DNA of 64,000 nucleotides, from contig CANQPD010000001.1 in the NCBI GenBank assembly GCA_947625655.1, positions 310,001 to 374,000 on the forward strand, read 5' to 3'. Below are positions 1 to 7,045 of this stretch, piece after piece; positions within the stretch are counted from its first letter, which is position 1; each line of letters opens with the position of its first letter. The notes under the pieces were generated by a model, which searched no databases, was not told the DNA's origin, and saw only the letters and a list, made by a program, of their open reading frames with translations. The position numbers and the translations under genes were made by a program. The DNA is from an uncultured Dysosmobacter sp. GTDB taxonomy: Bacteria; Bacillota; Clostridia; Oscillospirales; Oscillospiraceae.

Positions 1-380
1 TCCCTTTCACCATCAAGGATCTGCGGGAGCGGTGGCTGGACGCCTTCGCATCGGACGTGTCCGAGGAGGATATGGGCAGGTACGTGCTGGCGGGCGGCAG
101 CTATCTCTGGCACATCTTCTCCCATCGGCTGGTGCCCTGTGTGGAGGGCGACGCGGCCCGGAAAGCGCTGGCGGAGCTGCCGGACGCGGAGTGCTGCCGG
201 TTTTATAAGGAATACCCGCCCCAGGACCAGCCCCGCATCCAGTTCATCCCCCTGGCGGAGGCCGCCGCTCTGCCCGAAGAGCTGGACTGGTATCTGGTGG
301 ACAAGGATTTTACCTGGACCTACGTCCACACCCACGAGGCGGACTGCGGGCCGTATTTCCGCAGACTGAAAACCGAGTGA
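1..380 (+). CDS. C-terminal part of a protein of unknown function (5' end outside window)
   Basis: An open frame enters from the left edge in the frame of base 3 and stops with TGA at 378-380. A GTG at 57 is the first start-like codon inside the window, but about 18 sensible codons upstream (reading PFTIKDLRERWLDAFASD) are in frame, so the true start lies outside. The visible 125 residues are soluble and acidic, rich in Trp and Tyr, with a motif YLWHIFSH near the start. No signal peptide or membrane segment is seen. The YLWHIFS motif resembles the DUF4275 family from memory, which I hold only weakly. Function unknown. Confidence 0.6.
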   Translation, partial: PFTIKDLRERWLDAFASDVSEEDMGRYVLAGGSYLWHIFSHRLVPCVEGDAARKALAELPDAECCRFYKEYPPQDQPRIQFIPLAEAAALPEELDWYLVDKDFTWTYVHTHEADCGPYFRRLKTE

Positions 381-386
381 CCCAAA

Positions 387-412
387 GCCCTCCGCGCCGC
401 GGCGCGGGGGGC
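387..412 (+). terminator. GC-rich hairpin after the first gene
   Basis: A 12-bp stem (one G-U pair) with a 2-nt centre lies 7 bases after the stop codon. The following bases (TCCCTGTT) are only weakly T-rich, so this may be a weak terminator or an RNA 3'-end stabiliser. Confidence 0.4.
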
Positions 413-420
413 TCCCTGTT

Positions 421-461
421 GACCGCGGGAACCGCCGGCAGCGCCGGCGGTTCCCGCGGTC
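421..461. repeat. 19-bp perfect inverted repeat
   Basis: Two perfect 19-bp arms (421-439 and 443-461) are separated by 3 bases. No T-run follows on either strand, so this is not a standard intrinsic terminator. It lies between two other hairpins, at the 3' end of the upstream gene and of the rplT operon. Confidence 0.6.
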
Positions 462-462
462 A

Positions 463-495
463 AGAAAAACAGCGCCCCGGAAATTCCGGGGCGCT
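463..495 (-). terminator. Intrinsic terminator of infC-rpmI-rplT
   Basis: On the minus strand a 10-bp GC-rich stem (arms 486-495 and 471-480, 5-nt loop) is followed by GTTTTTCTT. It lies about 22 bases after the rplT stop codon. Confidence 0.85.
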
Positions 496-517
496 GTCCT
501 TATAAACAAAATCAGAA

Positions 518-868
518 TCAGGCCTTCTTGGCGATCTCGGTCAGCTGGGTGAATGCGGCGGCGTCGTTGACAGCCAGTTCGGCCAGCATCTTGCGGTTGA
601 TCTCAATGCCGGCGACCTTCAGGCCGTGCATGAAGGTGGAGTAGTTCATGCCGTTCAGCTTGCAGGCGGCGGAGATCCGGGTGATCCACAGGGAGCGGAA
701 GTCACGCTTCTTCAGCCGGCGGCCGGTGTAAGCGTAGGTCAGGGACTTCATCACCGCCTGGTTGGCAACGCGGAAATGCTTGGACTTGGAACCCCAATAG
801 CCCTTGGCCATCTTCAGGGTCTTATTTCTTCTCTTGCGCGTCATCATCGCGCCTTTGACTCTAGCCAT
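518..868 (-). CDS. rplT: 50S ribosomal protein L20
   Basis: This 116-residue basic protein has the full family length and the start [15 protein letters not shown]20 is needed for early assembly of the 50S subunit and binds 23S rRNA. In Firmicutes it also represses its own operon by binding the infC leader. It is the last gene of infC-rpmI-rplT, 33 bases after rpmI, with a purine-rich AGGAGG site before the ATG. An intrinsic terminator follows. Confidence 0.98.
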   Translation of the reverse strand: MARVKGAMMTRKRRNKTLKMAKGYWGSKSKHFRVANQAVMKSLTYAYTGRRLKKRDFRSLWITRISAACKLNGMNYSTFMHGLKVAGIEINRKMLAELAVNDAAAFTQLTEIAKKA

Positions 869-901
869 TGTTAAAACCTCCTATTTCAAACGTCTCGTAT
901 C

Positions 902-1099
902 TTACTTGTAGGGGATCATCTTGCGGACGGCGTCCATGTTGGTGACATCCGCATAGCCGCCGGCGCGCAGGCGACGAGTACGCTTGGTGTCCTTCTTGGT
1001 CAGGATGTGGCTCTTGAAAGCCTTGGCGCGCTTGACCTTGCCGGTCTTGGTCAGGTTGAATCTCTTCTTCGCGCCGCTATGGGTCTTCAGCTTAGGCAT
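902..1099 (-). CDS. rpmI: 50S ribosomal protein L35
   Basis: This 65-residue, very basic protein begins [20 protein letters not shown], the standard L35 start, and has the usual length. It is a small structural protein of the 50S subunit. It lies between infC and rplT, the near-universal bacterial order, so the three are cotranscribed. Confidence 0.98.
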   Translation of the reverse strand: MPKLKTHSGAKKRFNLTKTGKVKRAKAFKSHILTKKDTKRTRRLRAGGYADVTNMDAVRKMIPYK

Positions 1100-1135
1100 A
1101 GTAGTAGCTCCTTCCGTATATTGAAAAATTGTTGC

Positions 1136-1660
1136 TTATTTACCAGTCTTGGGAGACAGGAAAATGGACATCATCCGCCCCTCCAGCTTTGCGCCCTTGT
1201 CCAGATTGGCCACATCGGCGCACTGCTCGGCAAACTTGTCCAGCAGGTCCCTGCCGATGTCGGTATGGGCCATCTCACGGCCGCGGAAACGAACGGAGAC
1301 CTTGACGCGGTTGCCGTCGGCAATGAACTTCTGGGCGTTTTTCAGCTTCGTGTTGAAATCTCCAACATCAATGCCCGGAGACATGCGGATCTCCTTGATC
1401 TCGACCACATGCTGGTTTTTTCTGGCTTCCTTTTCCTTCTTGCTCTGCTCGAAGCGGAACTTGCCGTAGTTCATCAGCTTGCAGACCGGGGGCGTGGCCT
1501 GCGGCGAGATCTTGACCAGGTCCAGAGCCCGTTCATCGGCGATCTTCAGCGCTTCCGCCGGGGACATGATGCCGAGCTGCTCGCCCTGATCGCCGATCAG
1601 GCGGATCTCCTTGTCGCGGATGTCCTCATTCAGTTCATGCACTAACTTAGCTATGGTCAA
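1136..1660 (-). CDS. infC: Translation initiation factor IF-3
   Basis: This 174-residue protein has the N-terminal IF3 domain (about 5-75, with VHELNEDIRDKEIRLIGDQGEQLG) and the C-terminal domain (about 85-170, with EIKEIRMSPGIDVGDFNTKLKNA split across it). IF-3 binds the 30S subunit and checks the initiator tRNA and start codon. The frame starts with TTG at 1658-1660, preceded by GGAGGTGC. A rare start codon is typical of infC and fits IF-3 discriminating against its own mRNA. It is the first gene of infC-rpmI-rplT, behind a leader of about 150 nt that contains an attenuator. Confidence 0.97.
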   Translation of the reverse strand: MTIAKLVHELNEDIRDKEIRLIGDQGEQLGIMSPAEALKIADERALDLVKISPQATPPVCKLMNYGKFRFEQSKKEKEARKNQHVVEIKEIRMSPGIDVGDFNTKLKNAQKFIADGNRVKVSVRFRGREMAHTDIGRDLLDKFAEQCADVANLDKGAKLEGRMMSIFLSPKTGK

Positions 1661-1674
1661 AGCACCTCCATCCT

Positions 1675-1711
1675 AAAATCACAAAACGCGGATACCCAAA
1701 CGGCATCCGCG
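1675..1711 (-). terminator. Attenuator hairpin in the infC leader
   Basis: On the minus strand a 10-bp stem (one G-U pair, arms 1702-1711 and 1687-1696) is followed by TTTTGTGATTTT, just upstream of the infC ribosome-binding site. A terminator between promoter and infC matches the known L20-leader attenuation of Firmicutes. The L20-binding fold itself was not worked out here. Confidence 0.7.
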
Positions 1712-1816
1712 CAACAACAAACCGCCTGTGCGGCAGTCTGACAACAACGTTGTTGACCTCTTTGCCCGCTGGCTGGAGGTGAGGCGGATGCATCGCCCAC
1801 TTTGTTTTGCCTGGTT

Positions 1817-1845
1817 AGTATACCAGCGGAGCTTTCCTTTGTCAA
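1817..1845 (-). promoter_or_regulatory. Sigma-A promoter of infC operon
   Basis: The minus strand has TTGACA, a 17-bp spacer and TATACT. This places the transcript start near 1810 and gives a leader of about 150 nt before infC. Confidence 0.85.
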
Positions 1846-1932
1846 CACCATTTTTCTGCTTTTCCGCGAATATTTTCTGCGGGACATGGCAACAATACGC
1901 CTGTACCCAGTGAAGTGAAAGGAGGCACCACT

Positions 1933-2037
1933 ATGCAGAACCGTGAGAACAACCAGAACGAGCGCAATCAGAACCAGAACCAGCGTGAGAACAAGCAGCA
2001 GAACGAGCAGCGCAACCAGAAGGAGAACCGCAAGTAA
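1933..2037 (+). CDS. 34-residue Gln/Asn-rich peptide
   Basis: A short frame, ATG to TAA, follows a strong AAAGGAGG site 7 bases away and is closed by its own intrinsic terminator. The product uses almost only Gln, Asn, Arg, Glu and Lys (it begins MQNRENNQNERNQ), with no hydrophobic residue after Met, so it should be disordered and highly charged. The strong ribosome-binding site and dedicated terminator argue for real expression. Composition recalls small acid-soluble spore proteins, but no family motif is seen and this is only a guess. Confidence 0.6.
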   Translation: MQNRENNQNERNQNQNQRENKQQNEQRNQKENRK

Positions 2038-2062
2038 CGCGCGTCCCTTCTCTTGAAAACCG

Positions 2063-2094
2063 TGCGGCGGGCCGTGGGCCCGCCGCATCTTTTT
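2063..2094 (+). terminator. Terminator of the Q/N-rich peptide gene
   Basis: An 11-bp perfect GC stem (2063-2073 with 2077-2087, 3-nt loop) is followed by TCTTTTT. Confidence 0.85.
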
Positions 2095-2552
2095 CATGGA
2101 ATTGTGAATTCAGCGGCGGCCCGGACATCCGCGGGCTTCCCCAGCTCCTGCACGGAAAACCGTTTCACCACCCGGTAATGCCCCGCCGGCAGCGGGCCAT
2201 ACCGTTCATTCCACCGGAAGGTCGCGCTTGTCGTCCCTGGCCGGTAGCACACGCCTTCCGTGGTATTCAGAAAGGTATCGGACAGTGGCTCCACCGGCTG
2301 CCATGTCCCGTCCGTCTCTTTTTCCAGGCCGAAGCTCCCGGTATTGCCGCTGACGGCGTTCCAGGGCGTCCCGTTCACGACTTCAACAGTAACGCCTCCG
2401 GGGCCGGCTGTCTCTTCCACTGCGGTCATGACCACGCCGGCGGCGGAGCTTCTCTCAGTTTGAAACCATTCTTCCGCTGCCAGATACATCCCTGCCGCAG
2501 CCAGCAGCAGACAGAGCGCGGCTTTCCAGCTCCTTTGCGGAAATCCCCTCAT
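2094..2552 (-). CDS. Membrane-anchored protein with bacterial Ig-like domain
   Basis: The 152-residue product has one N-terminal hydrophobic segment (about 9-26) and an extracytoplasmic part. Residues about 50-150 carry GSFGLEKETDGTW, YRPGTTSATF and LPAGHYRVVKRF, a pattern I associate with the Big_14 immunoglobulin-like family found in Firmicutes lipoproteins. There is no lipobox cysteine. It lies 67 bases downstream of the SDR gene on the same strand with no terminator between, so the two may be cotranscribed. Its role is unknown. Confidence 0.65.
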   Translation of the reverse strand: MRGFPQRSWKAALCLLLAAAGMYLAAEEWFQTERSSAAGVVMTAVEETAGPGGVTVEVVNGTPWNAVSGNTGSFGLEKETDGTWQPVEPLSDTFLNTTEGVCYRPGTTSATFRWNERYGPLPAGHYRVVKRFSVQELGKPADVRAAAEFTIP

Positions 2553-2619
2553 GGAAACACTTCCTCTCCTGCTTTTGCCGGTTTAGACGGAAGGCGTCTT
2601 CAAAGAGTTCCCGGATTCG

Positions 2620-3330
2620 TCATTTGGAATATAGGCTGGAGGACGACACGCCGCCGTCCACCGGGAAGGCGCCGCCGGTTACATATCCGGCCTCTTCGCT
2701 CACCAGAAAGGCCACCATGTTCGCCACATCCTCCGGCCTGCCGATGCGCCGCATGGGGATGCGCCCTGCGCACCGCTCCGCCGCCGCGCCGTTCGGAAAG
2801 CTGGCCCGCAGCAGGGGCGTGTCAATGGGGCCGGGCAGGACACAGTTCACCCGCAGCCCCCGGTCCGCGTACTGCTGGGCCAGGCATTTCGTCAGCATCA
2901 CCAGCCCTGCCTTGGTAGTGCAGTACAGCGGCGAGGTCAGCTCCGGCACCAGCCCCAGGCAGGAGGCCACCGTCACGATGCTGCCCCGGCTCTCCAGCAG
3001 CTTTGGCAGCAGATCCCGGGTCACCCGGCAGGTGCCCTTGACGTTGATGTCCACCATCCGGTCGATCTCCTCGTCGGTGGTATCCTCCAGATACCGCTCG
3101 AAATACACCCCGGCGTTGTTCACCAGCACGTCCACCCGGGGCAGTTGTTCGGCCGCCGCCCGGATCTCCCTGTCCCGGCGGATATCCACCTGATAATAAG
3201 GGAGGGGCTCCGGCGGCGGCTGGATATCAAACACCGCCACGTCCATCCCCTGCTCCCGGAGCTTCCGGGCGATGGCCAGCCCCATACCGGAGCTCCCTCC
3301 CGTTACCACCGCCACGCTCTTTCCGTCCAT
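2620..3330 (-). CDS. Short-chain dehydrogenase/reductase (SDR)
   Basis: The 236-residue product is a classical SDR of normal length. It has the nucleotide motif TGGSSGMG (10-17), NNAG (71-74), catalytic Ser123, and Tyr136-x3-Lys140 (YCTTK). The C-terminal GYVTGGAFPVDGG is also typical. These enzymes oxidise or reduce an alcohol/ketone with NAD(P)(H); the substrate cannot be read from sequence. The ATG at 3330 was chosen because the family starts close to the TGG motif; the longer frame upstream has no homologous character. A promoter with inverted-repeat character lies upstream. Confidence 0.85.
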   Translation of the reverse strand: MDGKSVAVVTGGSSGMGLAIARKLREQGMDVAVFDIQPPPEPLPYYQVDIRRDREIRAAAEQLPRVDVLVNNAGVYFERYLEDTTDEEIDRMVDINVKGTCRVTRDLLPKLLESRGSIVTVASCLGLVPELTSPLYCTTKAGLVMLTKCLAQQYADRGLRVNCVLPGPIDTPLLRASFPNGAAAERCAGRIPMRRIGRPEDVANMVAFLVSEEAGYVTGGAFPVDGGVSSSSLYSK

Positions 3331-3361
3331 AGCTTCCACCCTTTCGCGTCCAGAATATCTA

Positions 3362-3390
3362 ATTTTACACCCTGGCGGCCTGGATGTAAA
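3362..3390 (-). promoter_or_regulatory. Promoter of the SDR gene with overlapping inverted repeat
   Basis: The minus strand reads TTTACA, 17 bp, TAAAAT. The two hexamers lie in an imperfect palindrome (TTTACATCC ... GGTGTAAA), which could be a repressor operator. Confidence 0.6.
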
Positions 3391-3405
3391 TTGGTTTCCC
3401 CGGAC

Positions 3406-3434
3406 TTGCCCTTTCTCCGCTGACCTGTTATCAT
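3406..3434 (+). promoter_or_regulatory. Promoter of the EamA transporter gene
   Basis: TTGCCC, 17-bp spacer, TATCAT, about 35 bases before the ATG. It is divergent from the SDR promoter. Confidence 0.6.
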
Positions 3435-3472
3435 AGGTCCTGTCGAAATTCTCTAAATCGAGGACTGATCCC

Positions 3473-4378
3473 ATGAAAAACCGTGAAAAGCTCACCGGCA
3501 GTCTCTTTGCCCTGTTCACTATTACCGTGTGGGGCTCCACCTTCATCTCCAGCAAAAAGCTGCTGATCACCTATACCCCCTCCCAGATCATGCTGGTCCG
3601 CTTTCTGCTGGCCTACTGCGCCCTGTGGCTGCTGCGGCCCCGGAAGCTGGCCCTGACGGGAAAGCAGGAGCTGCGCTTCCTGCTGCTGGGCCTGTTCGGC
3701 TGCTCCATCTACTTTTATACCGAGAATACCGCCCTGACCTACACCCTGGCCTCCAATGTCAGCATCATCGTGGCGGCGGCCCCCATCTTCACCGCCGTCC
3801 TGGCCCACTTCGCCGGAGAGGAGCGCTTCCGCCGCCAGACCCTGTGGGGCTTTTTGATCGCCTTCACCGGAGTGGTGCTGGTGGTTTGCAACGGCACCTT
3901 CATCCTAAAGCTGAATCCCCGGGGCGATCTGCTGGCGCTGGGGGCCGCCGCCTGCTGGGCCTGCTATTCCGTGCTGATGCGGAAAGCCGGCCAGGACCTG
4001 GATCCCATTCTGGTGACCCGGCGGACGCTGTTCTGGGGCGCTGTCACCGCCGTCCCGCTGGCGCTGCTGGAGGGCGCGCCCTTCCCTGCCGCGCCCTTGA
4101 CGACGCCGGTGGTGGCCGGAAATTTCCTGTTCCTGGGGCTGATCGGCAGCGGCCTTTGCTATGTGCTCTGGAACACGGCCTTCCGTCTGCTGGGGGTGGT
4201 GGCCACCAATAACTTCATCTATCTGAATCCCTTTGTCACCATCGTGACGGCCCGCATCTTCCTGGACGAGCCCATCTCCCCCCTGGCCCTCCTGGGCGCG
4301 GCGCTCATCACCGCCGGGGTAGTAGCCGCCCAGCGCTGCCCCCGCCAACAAGCCATAAAAAACGGCGCTGGTCAGTGA
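3473..4378 (+). CDS. EamA/DMT-family transporter
   Basis: The 301-residue, very hydrophobic product has about ten membrane segments in two homologous EamA halves (about 10-135 and 150-288). It has the usual opening FALFTITVWGSTFISSK and a closing NPFVTIVTARIFLDEP. Members export amino acids or other metabolites across the cytoplasmic membrane; the substrate is not readable. It is divergent from the SDR gene, and its stop codon lies inside a shared convergent terminator. Confidence 0.88.
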   Translation: MKNREKLTGSLFALFTITVWGSTFISSKKLLITYTPSQIMLVRFLLAYCALWLLRPRKLALTGKQELRFLLLGLFGCSIYFYTENTALTYTLASNVSIIVAAAPIFTAVLAHFAGEERFRRQTLWGFLIAFTGVVLVVCNGTFILKLNPRGDLLALGAAACWACYSVLMRKAGQDLDPILVTRRTLFWGAVTAVPLALLEGAPFPAAPLTTPVVAGNFLFLGLIGSGLCYVLWNTAFRLLGVVATNNFIYLNPFVTIVTARIFLDEPISPLALLGAALITAGVVAAQRCPRQQAIKNGAGQ

Positions 4379-4391
4379 CCAACGCCGTTTT
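4359..4391. terminator. Bidirectional terminator between EamA and GH25 genes
   Basis: A 16-bp arm pair (4359-4374 and 4376-4391, one G-U) is flanked by A-run and T-run, so it can act on both converging transcripts. The EamA stop codon is within it. Confidence 0.8.
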
Positions 4392-4396
4392 GCTAT

Positions 4397-6049
4397 CTAC
4401 CAGATAAACTGCAGGTTCGCGTCCACCCGGCCGCCGATGCCGTCGATGGAACAGCTGCTGCTGAACTGCCAGTAGTCCATCTGATAGGCGAAGGTGGGAT
4501 AGAGCTTCTCCGAGGACTCGCTCTTGTACTCCGGATACCAGCTGAGATACGGCGCGATGGCGCCCTGGTCGTACTTGATGTAGCTGACATACTGTCCCGC
4601 GTAGATCATGGGCGTGTAGCCCGCCTCCTCAATGCGCTTGCAGAAGGCGACGGCACAGGCGGTGGCCATCTCCGGCGTGGTGCCGTAGACCCGGTATGTG
4701 GAATCGTGCATCTCCCAGTCGTAGGCCACGGGGCCGTTGATCTCATGGCCCTCCAGCAGGCTGATGACGAAATCCGCCTCCTCAATGGCCTCCTCCACGG
4801 TGATGGCCTGGGCGAAAAAGTACACGCCTGTCTCGATCCCGGCGGCCATGGCCCCCTCGATATTTTCCGCATAGAACTGATCCGCGCTGATGGCGCCGCT
4901 GGAATAGCCCCGCAGGCCGACGCGGACCATGGCGAACTCCACGCCGTCCGCCGCCACGGCCTCCCAGTCGATGGTCTGGTTCTCGCTGGCCCGGTTCTGA
5001 TAGGCGGACACATCGATGCCGAAGCGGGTGCGGAAGTCGCTGCCGATATACTCCAGCCGGTCGCCGTTCCAATAGAAGTCGCCGTCATAGAGGTGGATGG
5101 GCGTCCGCTCCGCGTAGACCGGGATCTGCCTGCCGCTGTATTCAATGTAAGCGCCCGTGGTCTCGCCGGGGGTATAGACCTCGCCAGGCTGGATGCCCGG
5201 CGTCACTGGCGTCTTCGGCTCATCTGGCTCATCCGGCTGCTCGGGCGTATAGCCGTCCAGGACCGTAGGCGTCACGGCGCTGAAATTCCGGACGCTTCCC
5301 ATCACATGCACATTGGTCAGCGTCACCGGCCCCGTCACGCCGGGGGCCAGCAGCAGATCGCCGTAGATCGTGGTGTCCTTCAGGTCCGCGCCGCCGGCGC
5401 TGTTGATCATCAGGCTGCCCTGCACGTCGCCGTAATATGTCCCGGTTGTCTGGACCAGGACCTGGATCATGTTCCCCAGGATATTGACGATCTCCGCCCG
5501 GGTGATGGGCTCCTGGGGCCGGAAGCTGCCGTCCTGGCAGTCCGTGATCCAGCCCCGGGCCGTCATCTCCGCCACAGGGCCGATGGCATACTCCGCGAAC
5601 TGATCGGCGTCGGCATAGGGCAGATCCACGGTGGAGGCGTCAATGTGGAAGGCGCGGGCGATCATGGTCACCGCCTGCTGGCGGGTGATGGTGTCCCCGG
5701 CCAGGGCCCTGCCGTTGTTGCCCAGGTACACGCCGGAGGCATGGAGCTTCAAAATGGCGCTCTCCCAGTAGTTCCCCTTGATATCGGAGAAGGTGTCCGC
5801 CGGGGAGATGGACTGGAACTGCAGAAAGCGGTCCATAATCCCGGCGAAAGCGCCCCGGGTGATGGAGTTGTCCGGACGGAAGGTGCCGTCCTCATAGCCC
5901 TGGATAATATTGTATTCCTGGCTCCACTTTGCGATCGCGCTCTCGGCCCAATGCCCCGCGGTATCGGAAAACGCAGCCGCCGGTGTGATTGCCAGCGCGG
6001 CGGCCAGCGCCGCGGCGGCCAGCCGTTTCGGCAGTCGAATCTGTTTCAT
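4397..6049 (-). CDS. S-layer-anchored GH25 lysozyme
   Basis: The 550-residue secreted protein has a signal peptide (1-27, ending PAAA-FSD) and three SLH domains (about 27-75, 85-140, 145-195) that bind secondary cell-wall polymer. A short repetitive beta region (about 205-265) and a Pro/Glu/Asp linker (about 268-293) follow. The C-terminal glycoside hydrolase family 25 domain (about 340-550) has Asp346 in GIDVS and Asp444/Glu446 in YDWE, the expected catalytic positions. GH25 enzymes cleave the MurNAc-GlcNAc bond of peptidoglycan. The SLH-GH25 order points to surface-held cell-wall remodelling. The leader contains a terminator-like hairpin. Confidence 0.92.
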   Translation of the reverse strand: MKQIRLPKRLAAAALAAALAITPAAAFSDTAGHWAESAIAKWSQEYNIIQGYEDGTFRPDNSITRGAFAGIMDRFLQFQSISPADTFSDIKGNYWESAILKLHASGVYLGNNGRALAGDTITRQQAVTMIARAFHIDASTVDLPYADADQFAEYAIGPVAEMTARGWITDCQDGSFRPQEPITRAEIVNILGNMIQVLVQTTGTYYGDVQGSLMINSAGGADLKDTTIYGDLLLAPGVTGPVTLTNVHVMGSVRNFSAVTPTVLDGYTPEQPDEPDEPKTPVTPGIQPGEVYTPGETTGAYIEYSGRQIPVYAERTPIHLYDGDFYWNGDRLEYIGSDFRTRFGIDVSAYQNRASENQTIDWEAVAADGVEFAMVRVGLRGYSSGAISADQFYAENIEGAMAAGIETGVYFFAQAITVEEAIEEADFVISLLEGHEINGPVAYDWEMHDSTYRVYGTTPEMATACAVAFCKRIEEAGYTPMIYAGQYVSYIKYDQGAIAPYLSWYPEYKSESSEKLYPTFAYQMDYWQFSSSCSIDGIGGRVDANLQFIW

Positions 6050-6090
6050 AGCAGTCCCTTTCTGTCGGTATTCGTCGAATCGCCGCCAAT

Positions 6091-6123
6091 AAAAACACCG
6101 CAGCCCAAACTGGGCTGCGGTGT
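6091..6123 (-). terminator. Strong terminator-like hairpin in the GH25 leader
   Basis: A perfect 13-bp stem (arms 6111-6123 and 6095-6107, 3-nt loop) is followed on the minus strand by TTTTATT. It lies downstream of the gene at 6222-6977 but also between the best promoter (6154-6182) and the GH25 start codon. Confidence 0.75.
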
Positions 6124-6153
6124 TATGTCACCTTCTTGACAGCGCCTGGGTCT

Positions 6154-6182
6154 ATTATAGACGAGGATCCGATCCCGGTCAA
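6154..6182 (-). promoter_or_regulatory. Sigma-A promoter for the GH25 gene
   Basis: The minus strand has TTGACC, 17 bp, TATAAT, predicting a start near 6147 and a leader of about 98 nt. Confidence 0.75.
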
Positions 6183-6221
6183 TATCCATCCTCGGATTTC
6201 CAGAAAAAATATTATGTCGCC

Positions 6222-6977
6222 TTAATAGGTGGTGAACAGCTCGTCCAGATAGGCAAACTGCCTGGGCCCGTCCGTCCCGGTTTCCGGATCGTAGACGGAA
6301 TCATAGACCAGCAGGGGCTTGGCGTCCCGCAGCAGCGCCTGGGCCGTCTGCAAAAACGCCCGGATCTCTGTCTCATCCGCATCGTCCGCCTGGGCCGGCC
6401 CCTCCTCCACCGGGAAGGTCACGGCTTCCCGCACCGCGTCCCGGATCTCGCCGTCCTGGCCCAGGGAGAACAGGGCGATCTGGAAGTCGGAACGCCCCGT
6501 GCTGGTATAGGGCGTATACAGCAGCAGATAGGACAGCCCCTCCTGCTTTTGCAGGTACAGCTCCCCCCAGCCGGCGTGCTGGGAGGCGCAGGTGTACTCA
6601 TACAGGGCCGTCACGGTCTCATCCGGCATGGCCCGCAGGACGGTGACGCGGCCATCTGTGAAGCGGTCGGGGTCCAGAGCGCTGCTGTGAAGCTGGATGG
6701 GCTCCCCCGCCCGGTCGCTGCCCATCTCCAGAACCAGCAGTTCCTCCGCGCCGTCGTGGGTCAGGTCCGCATAGATGGCGGAGCAGCCGCCCTCGCTGTA
6801 ATGGGCGGAAAAATAGTCCCGCAGGATCTGTCGGGCCTCCTCCGGAGCGACTGCCCCTGCCGCCGTCTCCGGCGCCGGGTCTCTGTGGCTCCGCTCCGCG
6901 CTCAGAGAGGTCACGCCCATTGCCGCCGCTGTCGCCAGCGCCAGCAGCGCCACGCCCCATGACCGTTTTCTGTCCAT
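6222..6977 (-). CDS. Secreted protein of unknown function
   Basis: From the ATG at 6977 the product has 251 residues. It opens MDRKRSWGVALLALATAA, a signal peptide or anchor, and ends DELFTTY. The body has an alternating pattern including AIYADLTHDGAEELLVLEM, the kind of beta-strand plus Asp loop seen in VCBS/FG-GAP-like secreted proteins of Clostridia. No catalytic motif is seen. A GTG at 6992 would add five residues; the ATG was chosen because it sits directly at the signal peptide. Transcription probably ends at 6091-6123. Confidence 0.6.
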   Translation of the reverse strand: MDRKRSWGVALLALATAAAMGVTSLSAERSHRDPAPETAAGAVAPEEARQILRDYFSAHYSEGGCSAIYADLTHDGAEELLVLEMGSDRAGEPIQLHSSALDPDRFTDGRVTVLRAMPDETVTALYEYTCASQHAGWGELYLQKQEGLSYLLLYTPYTSTGRSDFQIALFSLGQDGEIRDAVREAVTFPVEEGPAQADDADETEIRAFLQTAQALLRDAKPLLVYDSVYDPETGTDGPRQFAYLDELFTTY

Positions 6978-7045
6978 TCCGTACCTGACCACCCTTTGAC
7001 ATAAATTCTCTTATAAAGAAAGACGACCCAAAACCGGGATTTGTT

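Noticed and set aside
1657..2097. 146-residue minus-strand frame with a Leu/Val-rich stretch
   Set aside because: It is the antisense of the Gln/Asn-rich peptide gene and infC leader; the low-complexity hydrophobic run arises from the complementary codons.
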